Assembly (NCBI GenBank): GCA_023055355.1
Contig: JALJCS010000001.1
Coordinates: forward strand, 49,357,381-49,421,380
Direction: 5' to 3'
DNA length: 64,000 bases
From: Agelaius tricolor
Taxonomy: Eukaryota > Chordata > Aves > Passeriformes > Icteridae
Below are positions 38,601 to 50,600 of this stretch, piece after piece. The stretch's first letter is position 1, and each line of letters opens with the position of its first letter. The notes under the pieces are model-generated. The model was not told the origin of the DNA and did no database searches. It saw nothing but the letters and a program-made list of their open reading frames with translations. Position numbers and translations under genes: made by a program.

Positions 38601-41600
38601 CAAATAAATGAACTGATGTGGGTTTAGAAATTCTGGATAAATTCTGGAATGAACACAGATACAGAGCTCATCAAGGCTGCTTGCAGATGGTACCACCAGG
38701 GATAAATGTACATCTTTCTCTGGCTGTTGGAGTTCTGAGAGATTCCATTATTTTGTACACGTGCATATGGTGCCATGTGGATCACAAGGCCACCTAGCAA
38801 TAATCTGTGCTTTGCAATTATGCAATTTTCATTAATATGCACTTGTTTCTGAAGCATTGCAATGTATTTCCATTGGATCTGAAATGCTACGTTTTGAAAA
38901 CTGGATTTATCTTTTATTGTTTTCCCACTCTAGATTACTAAGCAGCTGCTAATAGGTAAACTCGGAAAGAACACAAAATATATTTTTATTAATGATTCCC
39001 AAATCTTCTTGGGCATTAACCTAAAGTTCATTTGTAGCAGTTTGAGTCAATTTTGTTGAGATGATTTAACTTACAGGTGCCAGCAGTGGCATCATTCCCA
39101 TTGCTAAGCATTGATGTTAGAAATTCTCGTTCCTAATGCCAAGACATTCATGGTTTATTGCTGTCTGGCTGAGTTTAGCAGCCTGTTGTTCTTGTGTTTC
39201 CGGGTATTCGTTCTAATTCAAAACAAGTGGGAATGCTGGCAATCTAACGGAGACATATGTAGGAAGTAACCATTGGCAACTATGGCTGCATCAGACAAGA
39301 TTCTTTAATTGGAGCATTTGGGCATTAATGCTCACAAGCCAATGGAGGAGTCCTTTCCTTTCCAGGTTGTTCAGTACAAGCCTTGGAACCTGATTCTCTT
39401 CTCAGGCTGTATTTCTGTAATTGGCACACTGTCTGCTTTCAGAGAATGTTTATAAAATGAAAGTGCAAGAAGAGTCGTTCCTTACAAAAGCAAATTTTGC
39501 TTTCTGCTGCATACAGTGTGCTCCTTAGGCATCCATTGAAACTTGTGTGTAAGTTTGAAAATAAATTCTGGCAAAGTCCTGTAAGGCTAGATCTGGACAC
39601 CCTGTCCTACAAGGCATTGGTGTGCTTGTGAATCATTACTTTCTTATCTTCACAGTAGAAATACATAGAAAAATGTGACATAAAATATTTCGCTTTGAAT
39701 ACACGGAGAATAACATTTAATCTTCCACATTTCAGTTCTGGCTGTGTGGGTAAAGTTTTGTGTGACCACATTACTTTAGATCATATCTAGACTAGAGACA
39801 AAATAGATTATAAAAAAGTATAAGAGATAAATAATTTGCTTTAAGCTTTCTAATGGAATGAAGTGAAGAAGGGAGAAGAGTTTATGCTATGGGTCTTTTC
39901 ACTGTATAAGTTTGAATGTACTGCAAGGTTGATTACAGCAATTCCACTGAACTTACTGGAGTATGTGAGCTTAGTTGAGAGACAAAATTCGATAAATTTA
40001 ATCTATTATTGTGTCTGGAGAACAAATATGCAATGAATGAGAGTGGTTTCCACAGGATGTGCAACTTTTATGCCACTGGAGTTGAAACTAAATAAATTGG
40101 TTTGAAAGGAATTCCGCTACCATAGTTTGACTACTCCTGGGATAGACAGCATAGTTTAATGAAGACTAAGAGAGAGGATCTATTACTATTTGTAAAAGAC
40201 GTTCAGGAATTGCTACAAAGGAGGAAGAAGAATTATTGAAATTGAACCTTCTTTAAGATCAAATGGATATTAATTGCTTCTGAATGAATTTAGAGTGTAA
40301 CTTAGTACAAGGTTTCTGTCATCAAAGGAATGATGTCTGAATTCTGGCATGACCTTTCAAATAGGGCAGGAAGGAAAAGGAACCTAAATTATTTCAAGAT
40401 GAAACTTGATAAATGACTATAGGTAGTGCTTCCAGAAATGGAAATTAAAGTTTATGATTATAGTATCATAGATCTTAGGCTCAAAGAGACCTCAGAAAGT
40501 ATCCAGTTCATTTCCTTGCCCCAACTTAATCTCAATTACATTTAAATCATTTCAAGTTTATCCAGCCTGATCTAAAATATGATCTCATCTTAGTGATGAG
40601 ACTCTATAGGCCAGTTATTCTCCCATCCAATTACCTCACTATTCCAACCATTAAAAAGCTTTACTAATGTCAATTTAAGTCTTCCTAGTGCAATTCAAGT
40701 TAATTTCTTCTTGTTCTCTCCACAGAAGACTTGGAGAACAAATTAGTATTCTGCTCCTCTATGGCGCTTTAATATATGCTTGGAAACTCCTTTTTTCCCA
40801 GAATCAGAGTGGTTGACTTTGGAATATCTCACTATATTCATTCTGATATTAGTCTTTGCTCTGAAAACTTGTCTTCTAGAACTCTGATTGTTCTGGCACT
40901 CTCTGCTGGGCTCTCCAGGTGTTTCTCTTCCTTCATCCCATTTTTCCTGATGATGGTCTATGAGTACTGAATGCAACAGAAGGATTATTTTGTGACTTTT
41001 AAGCATAGTGCTACTACTTATCCAAATACTATTGTCATTTTTGCAGTGTGGGATGTGATTTATTTCCCAGTTGTCTACGTGTTTTCATCAAATAAGTTCC
41101 CTGTTTTGGCAGGGTATAGGATGTTAGGAATGCTATCAATCTCTGCATCTCTTATTATGAGATGTTTTTTGTTAGTTTCTTCTAATAAAGCTCTTATGTT
41201 CCTTGTAAGGGAATGTTTGGGACGAAGGGGAAAATGGGCCATAAAGAGAAAATTTTGTGGATGTGTAGACTAAAGTCTTATGTGACTTTAATTCTTCTCA
41301 TGTGGATCTTTTTGTCCTGTACCCCTGGTGACTTCAAAGCCAGGACAATCCTGAAGCACACACAGAATGCACCAGAAGGTTGTGAATGAGAAGAGCTGGA
41401 CTTTGCTTAGGATGGACACATTTGCTCAGTGTCTCTGTCTGCACCTCAAGGCACCATGGTGCCTGCTGTAAGAGCACTTTGGTGGGTAAAGGGAGCACAA
41501 TCAAACCCTTTTGCACCATCAAGCTGATGCTATGCAAATCCTTTCCTAAGACAGCAGAACCTGAGGGCAGTGCAACACTGGAACCACTTTGTAGCTGAAT

Positions 41601-44600
41601 GTCTGGGTAATACTGTATTCCAGTTACAGGTTTGATATTATTCTTACCTGCTTTACTTTTAGCACATTGTCAGCTTGAGGTCAAACCTTAATGACTTATT
41701 TGCTTGGCAAATCAGTAAATGAGGTAGTTTTATGCCACAGATTTGTGAACATGGAATAAGTAAGATACTATTAAGCATAAGACTCAGAATTCAAGGGCTT
41801 GAGAAATTTTGCATATTGCTAAGCTGACAAAGTGTTGTTCTAAAGTGATAAAAGCAGGTGTTTCTTTCTACATTCCAAGTCTGCTCCCATGTGAGAGACT
41901 AGATAAGTAGTTCAAATTACATCTAAGTAGAAAATTTGCCAGACCTTAATTGCTTTTCATCAGAGTTCCAAATAAGAAGGAGAAGTATAAAAACCACCTT
42001 GGAACGACACTGTAGCCTCTTTAATTCTCCTCATTTAAAGCCCTGAGGTAGAAATCTTAACTTTACAATAAACTGCACTCTTTCAGTGGTAAAGCAGAAC
42101 AAATTTATAAGCAATGACTTGTGCTCCTTCTACATTTGACATTTAGGTAAGAGCAATTTTTTGTTCAAGAATATAAGTAGTTTCTACAAGGTCTGCAGCT
42201 GTGTCATTTCAGTGGGATATAGTTTTATCATGAATCAGTGCTTTTCTTTGGTGTCTTCTGCTAAGGTTATGGCCATTTATTCCATCTTTATTGATAAGAG
42301 TGGTCTTATTAAGCCTGTTTATTCTATCTTGGAGTCAGACCATAGCATCATCAAACCTTGCTCTCCTGCTCTGGCTACTACTTCTTGACTCTGTGCTGGG
42401 AAATGAAGTGTGTCTGACTGTTCCTAGTCAATCCTGCTTAAGTCAGGCCTCTCATCAGGAAAGGTCCATCAGTTTGTCTTCTGCAAGGAGACTTTATCAG
42501 TAAATGAACAGGAGAAGGGATTAAGATCACACCATTTACCGTTGTACCCTATGCAATATGCAATGAAATGTCAGTGTCATAACCTCCCAGTCCTACATTA
42601 TTATTTCATTGGCAAGGAGGCATTTTGCTGAGAGATCTTTCTGTCCTTTGTTTAAGCAGACTATAGTAAAACCAGAATTCCTGTGCAAGACAAACAAGGG
42701 ACTCCTCTGTTTTGGTATCTGTCCATGCTGTCCATATTTTGGAGGAAGACACAAGATTAAAAAATTATTTTAAAAATGTTGCCATTTTTCTCATATCTTG
42801 GCAGTTACTTTATAGGTGAAGCTATATGGAATTTGATATTCTTTATGTCTTTTATTTAGATAAAGCCAGTTGGTTTGCCCTTTTCATACATATGATCTTT
42901 AAACAGTTGTTAAATTCCCTCCTAAGAATGCTAAATCCTTAGTCTGTCCTCATTTGAAAGCATTTTCACAAGAAATTGCTGGAATCTACTGAATTGATTT
43001 TTAATATTTTCATTTTTCTGTATCTTTCTTGATACAACAAAATATTAGTAAAAAGTTCAAAGTTTGAGTGCATAGAGTAGGACCAGTGATTTTTGGACCA
43101 TTACTATACATTTTTTATTACTTTCAGTTCACTTCTTGGTACAGGCTCATATTTCCACTTTGATCTCTTTATTAAGCTATGCTTTCACCAAGTGTCACTA
43201 CAAGTAGGTACTGTTTCCCATTCTATTTGATTATAGTTAGCTTAACACACAGTGATATGCATGTGAGATTATTTATTCCAAGACATACTGCAGAGATGCA
43301 TTCATCAACTGTGAATCTCATCTGCTCTTCTGCTGCATATTCATTTAGTTTAATTTGACACCACTGGCAATTGAAACTAATAATGGTTTGGGCAAACTTT
43401 GGTCTCTCCTTGTTGAGTAGGTTCATCTGTTTGGAAAGATCTTAACCTGAAAAAGGAATCCCATGTTGAATATAGGTCAGCAATGACATGCTGTAGAAGA
43501 ACTGCCAGGGAACTTGAAAGAGGGATAAAGCCTTTGAAGCACAAGAAGTAAGTAATCTTTGGCTCTTCTCAGAAATGAACTCTTTTCAGTACTGGGCATA
43601 GCATTCAAAAAGAGAGAGAGTCCAAAGGCAAACAAGAGTGATCAGATGCTTTGAATATTTGACAAGTGCATCTGTGTGTGTGTGTGTGTGTGTATGTGAA
43701 GAATGCAAAGCTGTGTGGAAGTGTGTTAGTAACTTAGAGAGAAGTAAAAGGGTATTACAGAGTGGAAGGAAATAATCTGTTCTTTGTGTCCATTGTGGAG
43801 ACAAGAGGGTGTGTCTGTAAATTGTTTTCAGAGGTGAGGATAGTAATCAGTGTGTTTTCTACATATCAAAGAAAATTTGAACATGCTCAGATCTTCCAAT
43901 GGAGAACAGAATTTGGTAATTTGAAAATTCTTCTCTGTCTATGAATGCATTTCAGGGCATTAGACAGCAATCTAAGTAGTGTTTCCAGATTGCTCTGACA
44001 AAAGTACAGGAACCTCATCTGATTTCTAGGAAGTGCTCACTGTCACAGGTTCAGAGAAAAGAACAAGGAAGGCTTGGAAGAGAGATGTCTAATTTGGTAC
44101 TTCAGGGAAGGCACACACAGACCTATGAATAAGCTGCTATATGTTGTTAGAAGGATGCCACAGGCAAAAGAAGGAGCACATAGAGGATGATAGTTCTGGG
44201 TCATCATAATCCAGTGGTATTGCCATTTAAAGTGATGTGCCTTGTCACAGGGCAGAGAATACAGAAAAGATGAAAGAGCATCTCAGCTATAGCTGAGGGT
44301 TTCCTTTATTCTCACTTTGAATGTGCCCAAAGCAATACTTCTGGAAATCTCTTTTTTGTGTCATGTGAGACAGGGAACAGACATCTGGTCTCTGAACTAG
44401 TTTAAATTTGGCTGAAAGTTGAAAATTTCTATGAAGCTTTTGGTTCAGACAGATCATAATTTTTGATTAAAAATCCACCTTATAGAAATTCTGAATGAGT
44501 TCCTACTGCAATGCCATCAGGGGAGGAAATAGGAATGCAGTGTAATTGAAAACAGTCTCTAGCAGTTCAAGTGCTGCAAAAATCGTCTGTAATGGAGTTG

Positions 44601-47600
44601 TACTTCAGGCCTATATTCCCTTTGGGCTGCTTGCTTGTAGTGGTACCAGGGTAATAGCAATACATTGGTGCAAAAACACCACTCTGTATGCCTAGAAGCA
44701 ACACAAAATTCTGGGGGTAAATTCACTGAATTATATATGTTGCTCTTCTGGGAATGCAGAAGTTTTACTGCAAGTTCCATGTAGCTGAGGTTGCACACTA
44801 TACCTTACTAGGAAATAAGAGTCTTGAGGGAGGACAGAGTCAATTTAATCATTATTTTGTTTGTTGTTTCAGCTAAATGGCTTTGTTTTGTTGTATGTGT
44901 ATTTTAGTACTTATCTCACTGTCATCAGATGCTTAATGGGATCTAAGGAAGTCTGGTGTAGAAAAGTGGAGTGCAAGCTTTAACACAGGCTACCCCTTCA
45001 CCTGGCACTGAGGGATGATTCAATCCATCACTTTTCATTTAAAATAATAGACTGGACCTTGGTCAAAAATATCACTGGTATAAACAAATGGAATCATTGA
45101 TAGATCATTGTTGCCAATAACCAATGACAAATACCCTGCTATTTTTTCTTAGTTTTGCAAAGTTCTCTCTTTTGATTAAAGCTGGCAACTATCAAGATAA
45201 AAGGACACTGTCAGTACTTGATAGATATTCTTATGAAATGTGTTCCTAAAGTGCCAAATCCTATCCTTTTCTATAAGAACTGTAACTCTTAGAGGGTTGA
45301 TTAATTTTAGGGTGCATTCTAAGATGCCTTCTCCTAGCACAATGATGATCGCTCAGATCTGGATGCAGTACCTAAGTCATCCCAACTTGCAACTCAGCAT
45401 TTTAAGGAAATTTCAATTTAGGATCTGTTTGTCTCAAAGCATTATTAGCAAAAGTAAAACTGGAGTTGCTGAAGAGGCAGAGTAGACACTGGTGTCATGG
45501 AGGAAGAGCTGACTGCCTGATGCAGTAGCCTGCTGTCTTCCCCTAGGTCAGGTCAGCTTCCCTGGAAATCACATCCCTACAAATACAGTTGCTGGCCTGG
45601 TTTGGTACTGTACCAAGTCTGAGAGGTATGGTGTGTGATGCTTTGTGAACCAGCCTGAAAATTAGTCTTCACCATTAAAAAAAAATTCACAATGCTAATT
45701 TTTCACTGCCTCAGACTCATTTTCTCCTTAGGGATGGGGAAGAACATTTGCAAACACATTGATTAAATGGAATGCATTTGGTATTTTAGATATATTCACT
45801 CTGAATTGTTGTATATAATATAAAAATGTTATATATAATTCACTCTGAATTGTCATTTTAATCCAGACTGCAGGGTCCTGGGGGGAAGCCAACAAACACA
45901 ATATATGTCTACATCATTAAAAATAATTTACCTGTGCTGGAAAAGAAGTGTACAAGCGTTTGCAGCATGTTCCATATTTACTCAGGGGTAATGATAAATA
46001 ATTGTTGGTTTTCTCAGTTTATAAGTCAAAAAGCAGGATTTAAATATGTCAGCCTTCAGTCTGGATTCTGTAAAAATAAACTGAATAACATTTCCCTAAC
46101 ATTTAGTCCTTGTTACCACAACCTCAAGCTTCTCACATTAATTCATCCATTGGACCCCTAAAAGTCCCTTTAAGGTAGGTAAATATTGTATCCATACTGC
46201 TGGTGGGGAACTGAAGTGTAGGTAGGGCAGGCTGAAAGTAGCTGACAGAAATTACCTATAAAAAAGGGCTTATAGACAATCTTCAAGTCTTAATCTCAGA
46301 AGATCACTAAATAGTGTTGATGTATAAATCACTCTTGGTGATTTCTTCATTGATAAACTGTCTCTGAATTGACCATGTCTTCTGGAGCCAAACGTGGTTT
46401 ATTATCCTTGATGCAGAGAGTAAAGATGTACAATGACAAAGTGCCATTTTTATATGAAAGCAAAGTTTCAAGCAGAATTTTGCTAAAACACCATCCTGTT
46501 TTGATATTTTTGGAACATCAAAGGGGTTCAGCTGAAAAAATTAAAGGTCTATTGATCACTAATAATTTCCTAATATTTTTTTATGTGCTTAGGGATCACA
46601 TAATCTGCTGCTGGAATACACCCACATGTGAGCTGGAAAGCAGTGGCTGTCAGAGACCTCAGAGCACTATAACTTGACAGTTTAGAGGGGAACATAAAAA
46701 AACTTTCTTTCCCATGCCAAATGGTCTTGTGGCTAAAGTCTAGCTACCTACTGAAATTTAATGGCAACTTAAAGAAGGACATTAATGATTAACCTAATGA
46801 TATAACTAAAAGTTATATCATCATATGACTAAAAGTTATATCATTAAGGAAAGAGATGTAAAAATGAAATTACTACATTCTTGCTTGGTTCAGTATGTAT
46901 GTTTTCCTGATCCTCAGCATAATGAAACCCTTAGTAGGGGTATGAAAAAAATTTCTATATAAAATATAGCTGCTAAACTCTCCATTAGTCTCTGTACTCA
47001 CACATGCACCAACCCCTTTATTACTTCCTTCTGGTGTCAGAAAAAGGTAAGGTTTGAACTAGATAAAGCCAAATAGGAATATAGGTACTGTGCAGTAGGA
47101 TTATCCTAGAAGTTTTACATAAATTGGCTGATAGGAAAGCTCTGCAGTATTGTTTTCTGCATGGTAAAAGGGTGGTTAAGCCTTAGCCAATAAGACCAAG
47201 AATTACAGTTTATTGTAGGTGGGTAGATAAGGGGCTTGTAGACCAAAGTCAAGGCCACATCTTGATCCTCTCAAAGGCTAAAATTTAGGACCTGATCATA
47301 AAATAAATTCACAAGAATTGCCTGTCCTAAATACATCTCTTAGGTCATTTTCTGAATGCCTCCATTAGTTTAGTTAATTGTGGGGAAAGACAATGATAAA
47401 AATTTGGTAAATTCTTCAGATTGTTCAGCAAATGCAATTAGTGTTCTGCAATACAGGAGGTCTTGTCATGTACAAGACCTGTTAGGCTGCAAGAACAAAA
47501 TAAACAAATGGTCTGTATCGCAGGGGTCTTGCAGATAGCACAGCTGTGATGTTCATCCATTAGAAAATCATTAGGGAAAAAATGATATGGCATTGGTTTA

Positions 47601-50600
47601 CCAGTAAGCAAAAGTACTACTCAGAATTTTATTTATCTCAAGAATGCTTTAGTCACTTTTAATTTAATCAAATCCTAGAAAACACACATTTTTTCCTCCC
47701 ATCAAGGTAATTTAGTGCATTAGATGTTTCACAAAGTATCAAGTGAATTACATATGTATGAGTCTCCAGGAAAGCCTTTGAAGGAAGGGTACTAATGTTC
47801 TTGCTCTTGAAATAATATCCTCATATTGTCACAAGTTATTAGTGATATTGCCATTTCTCTGTCCCAGGAATGGAGTTTTGTGGCCATTGCTCATCTCCAG
47901 CCATTTGTCAGCATCTGTTAGGGCACTGTAGCTCACGCTCAGCATCTTGAAATGCCCTAATCATGGTGGCAGGTTCCTGTGGCAGTCCTTGCTCAGGTTG
48001 GGATGGGGGTTGCTGTGGGCTGGCATGTGGGAAGGGAGGCACTGAAGGAGTTGTTGCAGTGGAGCTTCACCTCTGATCAGTGGGAATGCTTGAGCTGGTT
48101 ATGTTGGATTTTGGGCAATTCTTGAAAATGTATGTGAAACAAAAGTTAAGTCAAATCTTTTCACGTGATCTCACTGTTGGAACATGGTTTAAATGGTTAT
48201 TTGCTATGTAATATATTTGTTTAAATTGGTCTCAGTTACCACATATTGAGATCAAGTGTTTTGTCCCATTGAAACAGTGGCTGTTAAGGCCAAAGGCTGT
48301 GTTTGTGTGGCTAGTATGCAACTCACCATGGAAACAATAATAACAGTTATTGTTATAGCAATAACAATAATTACAAACAGGAAACAATAATAATTAGTTC
48401 TTCTTGGATCTGAATTTTTATTTTTGATAATATTGCAGTACTAATATAGCAGGAATTAATAATGACAGTCAATTACAGGTCTTAATTAAATGCTAGTACC
48501 TATTACTGTGAACAGTAAAATGGAAATAGCTACCTGATGATTTAAGAGTGGTTTATAGGCTCCTGAAAAAAACATTAAAAATTTCCTATTTGTTGCTGAG
48601 GTTAAAATTGGGAAAGAACATAAGGCATGCATGGCAGACATTTTATTTCTGATGATCTTGCTTTTGTTGTAGATTTGCATTTAATAGTGTTTGCTCAGTT
48701 TGTAGTTAGTAGTGCTACAGATTTGTTGCAGTTAATAAGGTTTGCAAAGTTTTATACTAAATGCAGGGATATTTTGTTTAGCTTGTAGATTACATGTTCA
48801 AAATTGAAGTCAATGGAAGCATAAAGAAATGAAAGTATATCACTAATAATTTGAGCATCTGAATAATCCATTGTAGATGCCATCAGTTTAATTGCATATG
48901 CATATTAAAACCGCTCATTTGAAAACAAGTTTCTAAATATTCAGTTTATAATGTCAACATCTGTTGAAATATACAATAGTTTTATCATAATTAGCAATGG
49001 GACAACCATAGAAGTCTTAGATAAACAACCATATTTCTGCTACTTTCCCATCTTACATAAACCTTGTTTTCCTGAAAAATTTCTCATCCTTCAGGCCTTG
49101 AGGGAAGCTATACATGTGTTGTAATTCTGTATTTGATTCCCACTAGCCTCCAAGAGATCAGAGAAAAATTAGAAGAAAATGACTCATTAATTTTCAAGTT
49201 TCATCACAGAAGGGCTGTTCAAAATGCTTTTTTCCCTACTTCCCTCATTATAGTGGTAGCTAAAGAGTTGGATTACTTCTTTCAGTTTGACTTATTAGTA
49301 AGAAATGCAGATTTGGATAATGTGAATTCTTTAGGTTGTTTTGTTGTTGTTGTTGTTTTTGTTTTTGGTGGTTTTTTTTTGTTTGTTTGGGTTTTTTGTT
49401 GTTGTTGGGTTTTTTTCTCGTGTGTGTGCAAACTGCATGAATCTTCAGAGTTTTTTCATTTGAATTCCTAATGTTAGTAAGCTTCTACTTCAAGCTTAGT
49501 GATTAATGATGCATTGGAGACCTGTGCTATAACTGTGCTCTGAAATTTTTTCTCAGTACATCTGGCTCTTTGGTGTAGTCTAGGAGCTTGATCCCCAGTG
49601 TCAGACATCACCAACTCAACTGTAACAAAATAAGTTGTAATGAAACGAGAAGTTTCTTACTGCCTGACATGAAAAGTCTGTGCTTAGCAGTGTTTGTGTG
49701 ATGTTGTCAAGCAGGTTTGGAACAGGAACACTGCTGAACTTGGCAGTTTCCTTAAGATACTGTAATCAACCCCACTCTTGTCTCAATGCTAGGATTCTGC
49801 CAAACATCTGGCTGGGAAGTTGCCCTCGGCAGCTGGAGCACGTGACCATCAAGCTGAAGCATGAGCTGGGTGTTACAGCTGTGATGAACTTCCAGACTGA
49901 ATCTGACATTGTTCAAAATTCCTGGGGCTGCAACCGCTACCCAGAACCCATGAGCCCCGAAATCCTCATGAAACTGTATAAGGAAGAAGGTCTTGCCTAT
50001 GTCTGGCTGCCAACTGCAGACATGAGCACTGAAGGTAATGCTCATGTCTGTCATGTCACTCTTGCAGTAAATTAATAGCAACAAACACTTGGAGATAATA
50101 ATCTGTCACTTTCATGACAGCTGGAGGAGGGGAGAGGAGTTCTGTGCACATTTTGCATGAAAATATAGCTGGAATATGGGGTATAGTTTCTTTTTGTGCT
50201 TTCTTTAACAAATTATTCATATTTTCTTGTAGGCAGAGAGGCCATCTGAAGTACTTTGTGTCTGGCAGTATTATTTGTGTTTGTGTTTAAAGCCATCTGA
50301 CATCAATAACTGCTTGACTGTTTTTACTTTCTGCTTGAGTTCAGCCTATATAATAAAAATATAGGTGGAAGACTGCAAGTTTGCAGAGCAGGGCAGCTTG
50401 CCACCTTTGCTGTTTAAAAAGGGAGAGACAGTGCTGTGTGACTGGTGTTCCCTTCCCAAAACCCACTTTTTCTTTAACTGTAGTATCCCAGTCTGATGAA
50501 ACTCCATAGCTTCATTTGTATAATAGTTTGCAATTAATTGAAAATACTCATAGCACCTGAGCTGTAACGTCAGTTACTAGTACTTTTAAGTCCTTGGTTG

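Larger units (their letters stand above)
29595..49792 (+). other. EPM2A: EPM2A intron 2 (20.2 kb)
   Basis: GT at 29595 and AG at 49791-49792. It is AT-rich throughout and contains small tandem duplications (32.3-32.4 kb), a polypyrimidine tract (37421-37469), a possible old CR1 (40.46-40.98 kb), a (TG)10 microsatellite (43673-43692), a spaced direct repeat (45.8 kb), a hairpin-forming duplication (46.8 kb) and an 83-nt G/T-only tract (49334-49416). I found no nested gene; all open frames are short and featureless. Confidence 0.9.

Noticed and set aside
46369..46677. 102-codon + strand open frame in intron 2
   Set aside because: It looked protein-like at its start, but no family was recognised and the frame ends in unremarkable sequence. 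It has no exon-type borders that would fit EPM2A phases.
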